Shown: positions 1 to 7,785 of the stretch, one piece after another
Position numbering within the stretch: position 1 is the stretch's first letter
How the letters are laid out: the number at the start of each line of letters is the position of its first letter
Assembly: GCA_964565715.1 (NCBI GenBank)
Contig: CAZMGG010000024.1
Location: 1-54,763 of the forward strand
Source of the DNA: CAZMGG01 sp964565715
Lineage (GTDB): Bacteria; Planctomycetota; UBA1135; UBA2386
Length of the DNA stretch: 54,763 nucleotides
Direction: 5' to 3'
The notes under the pieces: generated by a model
What the model was told of the DNA's origin: nothing
The model's input: the letters and a program-made list of their open reading frames with translations, nothing else
Database searches by the model: none
Position numbers and translations under genes: made by a program

Positions 1-39
1 CCCGCGCGTGTCGCCGCCGCGGGGCGCCGCGCCGCGCGC

Positions 40-64
40 GCCGCGCCGCGGGCCGCGGCGCGGC
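40..64 (-). terminator. GC-rich hairpin after the IolB-like gene
   Basis: A perfect 10-bp stem (GCCGCGCCGC pairing with GCGGCGCGGC) closes a 5-nt GGGCC loop, 12 bases beyond the stop codon of the minus-strand gene that ends at 76. No U-tract follows. The position fits a transcription-ending hairpin for the minus-strand operon. The surrounding 75 bases are almost pure G and C and hold no gene that I can see. Confidence 0.4.
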
Positions 65-75
65 CCCGCGGGCTC

Positions 76-879
76 TTACTTGCCGGCCCAGGCCAGGACG
101 GCGTAGCAGGGGCCGTCGGCGGCCACGATCCGCAGGTCCGCCGCCGGCAGGCGCAGGGCGAAGGCCGCGTCGCCGGCGAGCGCGTGCGCGACGCCGCCCG
201 CGTGCAGGGTGGCCCGGCCGCGGGGGCGCGCGAACAGCAGCAGCTCGACGGCGCCGCCCGGCGCGGACGGCAGCGACTGCAGCGCGAACGTCGCGCCCGC
301 GGGCACCACCAGTTCGTCGAGGCAGAACCCACGCGCTTTGTAGGCGGGTGCGAACACGCGCTCGACCACGACGCCGCCGGCGTCGCTCCGTTCGATGTGA
401 CGCGGCAGGATGGCCTGGGCCGCCGAGGCGAACTCCTCGTGCAGCTTCCACTCGCCGGTCTGCGGGTCGTAGGCCTTGCCGCTGCCGGCCATCGGCAGCA
501 GCGGCTTGTCGTGCAGGGCGGCGCGGCCCGTCGGCGGGGCGAGCTTGGGCGGCACGGCGCCGCAGACCAGGAACTCGCCGGTCCCGGCGGCGGCGAAGTC
601 GCTGTCCGGCGGCACGAACACCGCCACCGGGCGGCCGCCGAACGGGTCGGGGCGGGCGCCGCGGCTGCCCCAGCCGTTGCCGCCGGCGCGCAGGTCGAAG
701 GTGCCGCCGAGCACCAGCAGGCCGCACTCGGCTGCGCCGGTGACGCCGCGGCAGCCGCCGTCGGTGGCGGCGAACAGGCGCAGCGGCGCCAGGGCAGAGC
801 CCTGCGGCGGCACGGCGGTGCGCACGCCATCGGCGCCGGTGGTCCAGGGCAGCGCGACGAGCGGCGCGGCGTCGCTCAC
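76..879 (-). CDS. IolB/KduI-like cupin protein, divergent
   Basis: A 267-aa protein. About residues 50-110 match the N-terminal cupin of 5-deoxy-glucuronate isomerase (IolB), with the pattern GLLVLGGTFDL, then SRGxRxDxFGGRPVAVFVPP, then a Cys-Gly-Ala strand. The second half keeps the strand pattern LDELVVPAGATFAL. However, the His-rich segment (PPHxHD type) that supplies metal ligands in IolB is replaced by LPSAPG, so isomerase activity is doubtful. The GTG start overlaps the stop of the upstream parvulin gene (GTGA), which implies translational coupling. No other inositol genes are nearby. The family assignment is by motif only; the function is unknown. Confidence 0.7.
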   Translation of the reverse strand: MSDAAPLVALPWTTGADGVRTAVPPQGSALAPLRLFAATDGGCRGVTGAAECGLLVLGGTFDLRAGGNGWGSRGARPDPFGGRPVAVFVPPDSDFAAAGTGEFLVCGAVPPKLAPPTGRAALHDKPLLPMAGSGKAYDPQTGEWKLHEEFASAAQAILPRHIERSDAGGVVVERVFAPAYKARGFCLDELVVPAGATFALQSLPSAPGGAVELLLFARPRGRATLHAGGVAHALAGDAAFALRLPAADLRIVAADGPCYAVLAWAGK

Positions 880-2237
880 CGGCCCACCAGCTCGATCTTC
901 GCCGCCTCGAGCAGCTCCGGCACCAGCTGCTCGATCCGTTCCTGCTGCATGCGCTCGATCACGACCGCGTCCGGCGGCGGCGGCTCGACCGCGACCACCT
1001 TGACCAGCCAGCAGCCCTGTTCGGCGACCGCGACCGGCTCGGAGATGGCGCCCGGCTCCAGCGCCCAGGCCGCCGCGGTCACCGCGTCGGGCAGGCGCTC
1101 GTTGCGGCGATGCAGCCAGCCGACGTCGCCGCCCTGCACCTTGCTGCCCGGGTCGTCGCTCTCGATCTTGGCGACGAAGGCGAAGTCCTGACCCTGCTGG
1201 ATGCGGGAGCGCACCGCGCGCAGGTGCTCGGCGGCGGCGGCGAAGTCGCGGGGCACCAGTTCGTTGGGCTTGTCCAGGGCGCGGCTGAAGATCACCGCCA
1301 GGTGGCGGCGGGCGCCGTGGCGGTCCAGCGCCGCCTGGCGGTCCTTCTCGAACTCGGCCTGCAGCGCCGCCGCCGGCTGGCGCTTCTGCACCAGCCTCTT
1401 CTGCAGCACCTGGGCGCGGAACACGCGGTTGTGCAGCAGTTGCTCGGGGGTGAGCCCCTGCGACTTGAGCACCTGCTCGAACGTCAGCCCGCCCAGGCGC
1501 GGGTCGGCGTTGGCGTCGGCCCGGCGCAGTTCCAGCTCGGCGCGGAGGTCGGCCTCGCCCACCTCGATGCCCGCCTCCCGGGCGAGGTGGTCGAGGGTCT
1601 GCAGGACGACGACCTGGCGCACGAAGCGCAGGCGATCGTCGTCGTCGGCGGTGCGCAGCAGCAGGCGGCCCAGCCGCAGGATCGGCAGCTCGACCTCGTT
1701 GATGCGGGCGGCGACGCCCGGCGGCAGCACGTCGGGATCCTCGATCACCTGGTGCTGCTGGCGGGCCTGCTGCAGCCAGAGCTGCTGCATGGCGGGGCTC
1801 ACCGCCTCGCCCGCCGGCAGCGCCAGCTCCTTGCGCACCAGCCGTTCGTGCGCCATCTGGATGGCGAAGTCGCGCAGCAGCTCGTCCTCGGGCGTGTTGC
1901 GCACCACCGGCAGCTCCTCGGGCTTCTGGCCGGCGGCGCGGAGCTGGGCCTTCAGGTCCTCCCAGTACTTGCGCACCTCGGCGTCCGGCGGGAACACGCC
2001 CGCCTTCTCGGCGGCGAGGCTGACCAGGGTCGTGTCGACCAGGTGGGTGCAGGCCTGCCGGCCGCTGTCCTTGCGGCGCAGGTGGAAGCCCATCTCCAGC
2101 GCCACCTCGTCCTGGGTGACCGGCGTGCGGGCACCCTCGAGCTGGTACCATGCCAGCACCTGGGGGGCCGGCGCCTGGGGCGCGGCCGGCAGCGGAACGG
2201 CGGTGAGCAGCAGGACGGCGGCGTGGGCGGCGGTCAT
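876..2237 (-). CDS. Secreted parvulin-type peptidyl-prolyl isomerase
   Basis: A 453-aa protein with an N-terminal signal peptide (residues 1-20, ending near LPAAPQA). A long helical SurA-like N domain follows, then a C-terminal rotamase domain (about 320-425) with the typical segment GSKVQGGDVGWLHRR and the strand GAISEPVAV. PpiC/SurA proteins catalyse Xaa-Pro isomerisation and chaperone exported proteins. The gene lies 72 bp downstream of the Clp-type ATPase on the same strand and overlaps the IolB-like gene by 4 bases, so the three probably form one operon. The chosen ATG gives a proper signal peptide. A second parvulin lies at 37860-38900. Confidence 0.88.
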   Translation of the reverse strand: MTAAHAAVLLLTAVPLPAAPQAPAPQVLAWYQLEGARTPVTQDEVALEMGFHLRRKDSGRQACTHLVDTTLVSLAAEKAGVFPPDAEVRKYWEDLKAQLRAAGQKPEELPVVRNTPEDELLRDFAIQMAHERLVRKELALPAGEAVSPAMQQLWLQQARQQHQVIEDPDVLPPGVAARINEVELPILRLGRLLLRTADDDDRLRFVRQVVVLQTLDHLAREAGIEVGEADLRAELELRRADANADPRLGGLTFEQVLKSQGLTPEQLLHNRVFRAQVLQKRLVQKRQPAAALQAEFEKDRQAALDRHGARRHLAVIFSRALDKPNELVPRDFAAAAEHLRAVRSRIQQGQDFAFVAKIESDDPGSKVQGGDVGWLHRRNERLPDAVTAAAWALEPGAISEPVAVAEQGCWLVKVVAVEPPPPDAVVIERMQQERIEQLVPELLEAAKIELVGR

Positions 2238-2309
2238 CGGCCCGCTGACGATGCCGGCCGGAGCCGGCGTTGTCCACCGCCGGCGGTCCGGCGCGGCCGG
2301 CGCCGGTGC

Positions 2310-3671
2310 CTACACCGGCACCGCGGTGCGGTTGGCGCCGGTCTGCGCCGGGCGCGCCTGGAACACGAAGTCGCCCTCGCGCACCTTCACGCTCACCGAG
2401 GCGCCCTGACCCAGGTCCTGGTCCAGGATCAGCTCGGTGATCGGGTCCTCGATGCGGCGCTTCAGCAGCCGGCGCAGCTCGCGGGCGCCGTACTCCTCGC
2501 TGAAGCCGAGCCTGGCCAGCAGCGCGCGCACGCCCGGCGACCAGGTCACGCCCAGCCCGCGCCGCTTCAGCAGCTCGGCCACCTCGCGCAGCATGTTCTG
2601 GGCGATGCGCTGGCAGACCTGCTCGTCGAGCGGGTTGAACATCACCACGTCGTCGACGCGATTGAGGAACTCGGGCCGGAAGTAGTCCTTCAGCGCCTCG
2701 GCGGTCACCGACTTGAGGTCGATGTCGGCCAGGCTCTGCCGCTTGTGCGCCGCGCTGAAGCCCATGCGCGTGCGGATCGCGTCGATCTTCTCGATGCCGA
2801 GGTTGCTGGTCATCAGGATCAGCGCCTGCTGGAAGCCGATCTGCTGGCCCTTGCTGTCCGACAGGATGCCCTCGTCGAGCAGCTGCAGCAGCAGGTTGTG
2901 CACCTTGTGGTGCGCCTTCTCGACCTCGTCGAACAGCACCACGCAGCACGGCTTCTTCTTCACCGCCTCGGTGAGGTAGCCGCCGTCGTTGTGGCCGATG
3001 TAGCCCGGCGGCGCGCCGATCAGCTTGGCGTACTCGTGGGGCAGCGCGTACTCGCTGCAGTCGATCCGCACCAGCGCCTGCGGGTCGTCGAACAGGTTGC
3101 GGGCCAGCGCCTTGGCCAGCTCGGTCTTGCCGGTGCCGGTGCGGCCGACCAGCAGGAAGGTGCCGACCGGCGCGTTCGGCCGCTTCAGGCCGACCGCGGT
3201 CTTCTTCACCGCCCGCACCAGCGAGGTCACCGCCTCGTCCTGGCCGATGATCTGCGTGCGCAGGTGGCGTTCCAGGCTGGCGACCTTGCGGAACAGCACC
3301 TGGCGCTGGGCCTCGGTGCCCGGCTGGGCCGGGAACGGATCGGCGGCCTGCTCCTTCGGCTGCCCGCCCGGCGACGGGATGCTCACCTGGTGGATCTCGA
3401 GCGTCGGGTTGACGTCGATGCACACCTGGTAGAGCAGCTCCTCGACGATCTCCGGGTCGTAGTCGGCGTCCATCCGGCCCACCGCCGGCAGGATGTCGGA
3501 CTCGAAGCCGGGGATGCAGGTCCTGACCACCCGCGAGCGGTAGGTCGCCTTGTTCTTGATCGGCCCGCGCAGCAGCTCCTGGAGGATGTCCTCCGAACAG
3601 CTCCTGACTCGGATGAACTCGTCGATCAAGTCGAAGTACTTGATCACGAAGCCCGCCTCGGATTGTTTCAC
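2310..3671 (-). CDS. Single-domain Clp-type AAA+ ATPase
   Basis: A 453-aa protein. Residues 1-115 are a non-canonical N-terminal region with no Clp N repeats. A single AAA+ module of ClpA/ClpB second-domain type follows: Walker A GRTGTGKT (near residue 175), pore motif GAPPGYIGH, Walker B VVLFDEVEKAH, sensor-1 LMTSN and arginine-finger segment RPEFLNRVDD. The C-terminal D2-small domain contains the sensor-2 GARELRR. These ATPases form hexamers that thread or remodel proteins. The first domain and middle domain of ClpB/ClpC are absent, so it is half-size. GTG start at 3671 preceded by a purine-rich GGAGAGGGG site. First gene of the minus-strand cluster with the parvulin. Confidence 0.88.
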   Translation of the reverse strand: MKQSEAGFVIKYFDLIDEFIRVRSCSEDILQELLRGPIKNKATYRSRVVRTCIPGFESDILPAVGRMDADYDPEIVEELLYQVCIDVNPTLEIHQVSIPSPGGQPKEQAADPFPAQPGTEAQRQVLFRKVASLERHLRTQIIGQDEAVTSLVRAVKKTAVGLKRPNAPVGTFLLVGRTGTGKTELAKALARNLFDDPQALVRIDCSEYALPHEYAKLIGAPPGYIGHNDGGYLTEAVKKKPCCVVLFDEVEKAHHKVHNLLLQLLDEGILSDSKGQQIGFQQALILMTSNLGIEKIDAIRTRMGFSAAHKRQSLADIDLKSVTAEALKDYFRPEFLNRVDDVVMFNPLDEQVCQRIAQNMLREVAELLKRRGLGVTWSPGVRALLARLGFSEEYGARELRRLLKRRIEDPITELILDQDLGQGASVSVKVREGDFVFQARPAQTGANRTAVPV

Positions 3672-3790
3672 AGCCCCTCTCCGCGCAAGGTCATGTCCTG
3701 AGGTGTCCGCTGCCTTCTTCGGAGGCCGGGCCGGCGCGACTTGACGATCGACCGCGGTACCGCTTCAAACCTCGGTTTCCGCGCTCCGCG

Positions 3791-4861
3791 ATGCTCGACG
3801 ACACCCGCCTGCTGGCGTTGCTGGTGCACCGCCGACTCCTGTCGGAGGCGGCGGCGCGCGCCGCCTTCGCTTCCGGTCGGCCGCTGCAGCACCTGTTGCA
3901 GGAAGGTGCAGTCACCCGCGAGCAGTGGGAGGAATGGCGACAGACCGAGGCCGGCACCCGGCCGCAGCTGAAGCGCTACGAGCTGCACGGACTGCTGGGC
4001 GAAGGCGGCATGGCACGGGTGTTTTCCGCCACCGACCGCACCGACGGCCGCAAGGTCGCCCTGAAGATCCTGCGGCCGGAACTGTCGAAGGATGCCGCAC
4101 AGGTGGATCGCTTCGTCCGCGAGGCGAAGCTGCTGCTGGAGCTGGATCACCCGCACGTCGTGAAGGGGCATCGCGTGGCGCGCGAGGGCGACGTCATCTA
4201 CTTCGCAATGGCCGAAATCCCCGGCCGCTGCCTGCAGGACGTGCTGGCCGACCAGCAGCGGCTCGACGAGGAGACGGCGCTGGAGGTGGTGGCCGAGGTG
4301 GCCGATGCGCTCGGCTACCTGCACTCCCGCGGCCTCGTGCACCGCGACGTCAAGCCCGGCAACATCCTCTGGGGCGAGGAGCACGGCGCCGTGCTGATCG
4401 ACCTCGGCTTCGCCGTGCCGGGCACCCCGCAGGGCGACACCACGGCCGGCACCGTGCACTACATCGCCCCGGAGCAGGCCCGCGGCAGCGCCGACCTCGA
4501 CGTCCGTGCCGACATCTACGCGCTCGGCGCCACCCTCTACCACCTGGTCACCGGCTCGCTGCCGTTCGAGGGCGGCTCGGGCGAGGAGGTGATGCGCAAG
4601 CAGGTGCTCGAGGCGCTGTCCGGCGAGCGCATCCGTGAGCTGAAGCTGTCGCCGCAGGTGCACTACTTCATCGAGAAGATGATGGCCAAGGAACGGGAGA
4701 TCCGCTTCCAGTCGCCGGCGGCCCTGCGCGAGGCGGTCGAGGCGTTCCTCGCCGCCCGCGAGCGCGAACGCGAGCGGCAGGAGAAGGCCGGCGAGACCCG
4801 CCGGCCGTCGGGCCGCAGCTCCATGTTCGGCCGTCGCACCCGGCGCCGCCCGCGGCGATGA
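3791..4861 (+). CDS. Serine/threonine protein kinase
   Basis: A 356-aa protein. Residues 1-58 form a helical N-terminal region. The kinase domain (about 62-330) has the glycine loop GEGGMARV, the VAIK-type lysine in KVALKIL, the catalytic loop HRDVKPGN, DLG in place of DFG, and IAPEQ in the activation segment. The tail is Arg-rich and basic, and there is no membrane segment, so the enzyme is probably cytoplasmic. This is a Hanks-type kinase of the PknB group. Upstream, TTGACG (3741-3746) could be a -35 box, with a weak -10 at 3764-3769. The stop codon overlaps the start of the next gene (ATGA), so the two are translationally coupled. Confidence 0.93.
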   Translation: MLDDTRLLALLVHRRLLSEAAARAAFASGRPLQHLLQEGAVTREQWEEWRQTEAGTRPQLKRYELHGLLGEGGMARVFSATDRTDGRKVALKILRPELSKDAAQVDRFVREAKLLLELDHPHVVKGHRVAREGDVIYFAMAEIPGRCLQDVLADQQRLDEETALEVVAEVADALGYLHSRGLVHRDVKPGNILWGEEHGAVLIDLGFAVPGTPQGDTTAGTVHYIAPEQARGSADLDVRADIYALGATLYHLVTGSLPFEGGSGEEVMRKQVLEALSGERIRELKLSPQVHYFIEKMMAKEREIRFQSPAALREAVEAFLAARERERERQEKAGETRRPSGRSSMFGRRTRRRPRR

Positions 4862-5238
4862 GCGGCGCCACCCGGCCCGGCTTCCCCTACGCCTTCGCCT
4901 GCCGGCGCTCGGGCAACTGCTGCGCCATCCCCGGCGGCGTGGTCCGCGCCACCGCGGCCGAGATCGCGGCCATGGCGCAGCACCTCGGCCTGTCGGAGGC
5001 CGGCTTCCGCTCGCGCTTCGTCCAGCCGGACGGCACGACGCTGAAGGACGGCCTCGGCCACCGCTGCATCCTGCTGCAGGACGGCGCCGAGCCGGGCTGC
5101 ACCGTCTATCCGGCACGGCCGCGGAAGTGCCGCGAGTGGCCGTTCTGGCCCGAGGTGCTGCAGGATCACTCGCTGCTCGAACTGGTGCGCCGCACCTGCC
5201 CCGGCGTCACCGACCTGCCCGCACCGCCCGACCGCTGA
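4858..5238 (+). CDS. YkgJ-family cysteine cluster protein
   Basis: A 126-aa protein of the YkgJ (CxxCxxCC) metal-cluster family, recognised by FACRRSGNCC near residues 13-22 and the later Cys residues in HRCILL, GCTVYPARPRKC and RRTC. In the usual signature F-x-C-x-x-C-G-x-C-C the second cysteine is here Ser18, so one expected ligand is missing. The family probably binds an Fe-S cluster or zinc; the biochemical role is not established. It starts inside the kinase stop codon, and its last 73 bases overlap the 3' end of the convergent PEP-CTERM gene. Confidence 0.8.
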   Translation: MSGATRPGFPYAFACRRSGNCCAIPGGVVRATAAEIAAMAQHLGLSEAGFRSRFVQPDGTTLKDGLGHRCILLQDGAEPGCTVYPARPRKCREWPFWPEVLQDHSLLELVRRTCPGVTDLPAPPDR

Positions 5239-7589
5239 CGCCGCCGCGCGCCGAGCACGACCGCGAGCCCGCTGCCCAGCAGCAGCCACGTGCCGGGCTC
5301 CGGCACCGGCTCGCCGCCCGGCGGACCCTGCGGCTCGAGACCTGTGCGCGCGCCGGGATCGAGGCCGAACCGCTGGTAGTCCGCCTCGGTCTCCAGCACC
5401 ACCGCGCCGGCGTCGGCGGTGACCACCCGGAAGCGCGCCGCCAGCGCCCGGCCCTCGTCCGCCCGGCCCGCGGCCCGCAGCGCCCGCGCCGCGTACGCGG
5501 CGTGCAGTCGCGCCAGCCCATCGCGCACCTCGACCGCGCCCGCCGGCGGCGCCATGGGCCGCGTGAACGTCCGCTGCAGCACCGCGAACGGCTCGTGATC
5601 GGCGGGCCCGTCGGCGAAGCCTTCCTGCCACAGCCGAGCCAGATCGTCCGGCAGCGTTCCCTGCCGCGGCAGCGTCCGCGCCCGGCCCGCCCGGGCCAGC
5701 GCGTCGCGCACCAGATGACGATGCGGCGACAGCGCGACCGTCACCAGCGCTGCGGCTTCGGGCTGCTCGGCCTCGTGCACCACCGCCGCCACCGGCACGT
5801 CGGCCGGCAACTGCACTGGCTGCTCGCCGTGCAGCCACACCACGGTCGCCCCCGGCACCCCGCGCGCCGCCTGCAGCGCCGTGCGGATGCCGTCGGCGCT
5901 GTCCACGCCGCCCTGGAAGCGCAGCCCGGCGAGCCAGTCGCCCAGCGCCGCATCCCCGGCGAAGCCGCGCTGCTGCACGGTGCCCTCGCCCGTCGCCACC
6001 ACCACGGTGCACGGCGTGCCCGGCGGGAACGCGCCGATCACCGCGCGCCGTTCCGCCGCCGACAGCCCGGCGCTGGCCGAGCCGTCGAGGCACAGGACCA
6101 GCGGCCCGGTCCGCGGCGCCGGCAGCCGCGGCGCCAGTTCCTGCGCCAGCACGCCTTCGGCGTCCCGCGTGAAGCTCCACTGCTGCGCCGGCGGCAGCGT
6201 CAGCGACCAGTCGGCCAGCGCCGGTGCCGCCACCGACCACTTCTCGCCGTCGACCTCGACGTGGTGGACGAAGCCGCGCGGCACTTCCATGTTGCCGCTC
6301 TCGATCGCCACCGGCCGCAGCACCTGCCGCCCGCCCTGCCGATGCGGCAGCAGCGGCACCGCGAACGTGACCCGCACCCGCGTCGTCACCGCCGGCGGCA
6401 GCGGGAACACCAGCAGCCGCACCCGCCCCGGCGCCACCTCGCGCAGCAGCGCTGGATCCCGCCGCTGCCGCTGCGCGATCTCCTGATAGGCCGCTGTCAC
6501 GCTCGCCTCGCCGGCGAACGCCGCCGGCCGTTCGACGCCGCCGACCCACAGCGACAGCCCGGTGGCGACGCCGCCCGGCGGCAGGCCGAACTCCAGGCGC
6601 AGTTCCTGCGGGCTCCGCGTGTCGTTGCTGAAGCCCATGCTCCAGTCGATCGCGGTCACCGCCGCCGCCGCCGCCGGCTGGAAGCGCAGCTCGCTGTCCC
6701 GCCAGCGCAGTCCCTCGATCACGCCCTGCTCGGCGCTGCTGCCCGCCGCGTTCTCGAAGCGCCGTGGCCCATCCCACAGCAGACCGCCGCGCTGTGGCCC
6801 GGCTGCGTGGCGGCTCCAGTCGCTGCCGTGCACGCGGTAGAACACCTCGCGGGCCCGCTCGGCGGTGACGTCGGGCCAGGCGTAGCACCAGGTGAGCCAG
6901 TAGCTGAGAACGCCGGGCAGCGTGGCCTGTCCGCCGAACGCGCCGACCCGCCGTGCTGGCGCCCGCAGCCCGTCCTCGCACAGCGCCGCCAGCGCCGCGG
7001 GATCGGCGTCGGCCAGCCGTTGCCGCGCGGCGACACCGTCCTCCCCCGCGTCGTGCGCCGCGAGCCCGAGGTCGCGCGCGGTGGTGAGCCGCGCGATCTC
7101 GTGGCCCCAGGCGAGTGCCGGCAGCGGCAGCGTGCCCAGGAGCCCGAGCCCGAGGATGGCGGGCGCGGCGATGCCGGCGGCACGCGCTTCCCGCACGCAG
7201 CGCGGCCACAGCCACAAGAGCCCGAGCGCGGTCCAGAACGGCGCCAGCGCCAGCAGCCCGAGCCCTGCCGCGGCGATGGCCAGGAGCATCAGCGGCAGGT
7301 ACGGCAGCGCGGCGAGCGTATAGTAGAGGGTGGTGCCGGTGACGACCCCGAGCAGCACGAGCCGGGCCTTCTGATGCGACGGGCGGTGGTAGAGCCCGAG
7401 GTGGAGCAGCATCGCCAGGAAGCTGGAGCCGAGCGCCCAGGCGACGTGCCAGCCGGTCGGGAAGAGGGGCACCGCCACGTCGGCGAACAGGCCGCTGGCA
7501 AGTTCGCTGATCACGCCGAGCAGCGGCAGGACGCCGCCGATCAGGAACAGCAGCGGAGGGGACTGGCCGGTCCGGCGTGTGCTCTGCAT
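5166..7589 (-). CDS. Multi-TM VIT/vWA protein with PEP-CTERM tail
   Basis: An 807-aa protein from the ATG at 7589. The N-terminal 180 residues hold about five membrane helices. A VIT-like domain follows (about 335-425; RDPALLREVAPGRVRLLVF), then a vWA-like domain with a MIDAS motif DGSAS (near 501). Near residue 760 is a PEP-CTERM signal: VPEPGTW, a hydrophobic stretch and GARRRQR. Such tails are processed by exosortases, and no exosortase gene is in the window. It resembles the unusual multi-TM PEP-CTERM integral membrane families. A further GTG lies upstream at 7646, but a -10 box 8 nt before 7589 supports the ATG. The tail runs about 20 residues past the Arg cluster. Confidence 0.82.
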   Translation of the reverse strand: MQSTRRTGQSPPLLFLIGGVLPLLGVISELASGLFADVAVPLFPTGWHVAWALGSSFLAMLLHLGLYHRPSHQKARLVLLGVVTGTTLYYTLAALPYLPLMLLAIAAAGLGLLALAPFWTALGLLWLWPRCVREARAAGIAAPAILGLGLLGTLPLPALAWGHEIARLTTARDLGLAAHDAGEDGVAARQRLADADPAALAALCEDGLRAPARRVGAFGGQATLPGVLSYWLTWCYAWPDVTAERAREVFYRVHGSDWSRHAAGPQRGGLLWDGPRRFENAAGSSAEQGVIEGLRWRDSELRFQPAAAAAVTAIDWSMGFSNDTRSPQELRLEFGLPPGGVATGLSLWVGGVERPAAFAGEASVTAAYQEIAQRQRRDPALLREVAPGRVRLLVFPLPPAVTTRVRVTFAVPLLPHRQGGRQVLRPVAIESGNMEVPRGFVHHVEVDGEKWSVAAPALADWSLTLPPAQQWSFTRDAEGVLAQELAPRLPAPRTGPLVLCLDGSASAGLSAAERRAVIGAFPPGTPCTVVVATGEGTVQQRGFAGDAALGDWLAGLRFQGGVDSADGIRTALQAARGVPGATVVWLHGEQPVQLPADVPVAAVVHEAEQPEAAALVTVALSPHRHLVRDALARAGRARTLPRQGTLPDDLARLWQEGFADGPADHEPFAVLQRTFTRPMAPPAGAVEVRDGLARLHAAYAARALRAAGRADEGRALAARFRVVTADAGAVVLETEADYQRFGLDPGARTGLEPQGPPGGEPVPEPGTWLLLGSGLAVVLGARRRQRSGGAGRSVTPGQVRRTSSSSE

Positions 7590-7596
7590 TGCAGAG
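7582..7596. repeat. Inverted repeat spanning a start codon
   Basis: CTCTGCA-T-TGCAGAG is a perfect 7-bp inverted repeat with a 1-base centre. It covers the ATG (7587-7589) of the minus-strand PEP-CTERM gene. It could be an operator half-site pair or a start-codon-masking RNA hairpin; the sequence alone does not decide. Confidence 0.5.
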
Positions 7597-7597
7597 T

Positions 7598-7603
7598 AGG
7601 TTA
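7598..7603 (-). promoter_or_regulatory. -10 box for the PEP-CTERM gene
   Basis: Minus-strand TAACCT ends 8 nt before the ATG at 7589. This predicts a transcript starting at or within a few bases of the start codon, and it supports the ATG over the upstream GTG. Confidence 0.5.
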
Positions 7604-7713
7604 GCCGAGGGGCGGTCAGGAGGGCAACCCGGTGTCGGTGGGGCACTTCGTGACGCTGGCCGGGTCATGGTGGGCAGGTCGTGGCGCGCCGGGCTCCGCC
7701 GGTGGGAGGGGCC

Positions 7714-7741
7714 TTGACCGGGACACCGGCCGGGATAGCGT
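7714..7741 (+). promoter_or_regulatory. Sigma70-type promoter for the beta-helix-like gene
   Basis: TTGACC (7714-7719) and TAGCGT (7736-7741) are separated by 16 bp. The predicted start near 7748 gives a leader of roughly 38 nt before the ATG at 7786, which is preceded by a GGAG ribosome-binding site. It lies in the 196-bp gap between divergent genes. Confidence 0.6.
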
Positions 7742-7785
7742 TCCAGCGTCCCTGGAGAACGCGGTCCGCGGTGGAGCAACTCGCC

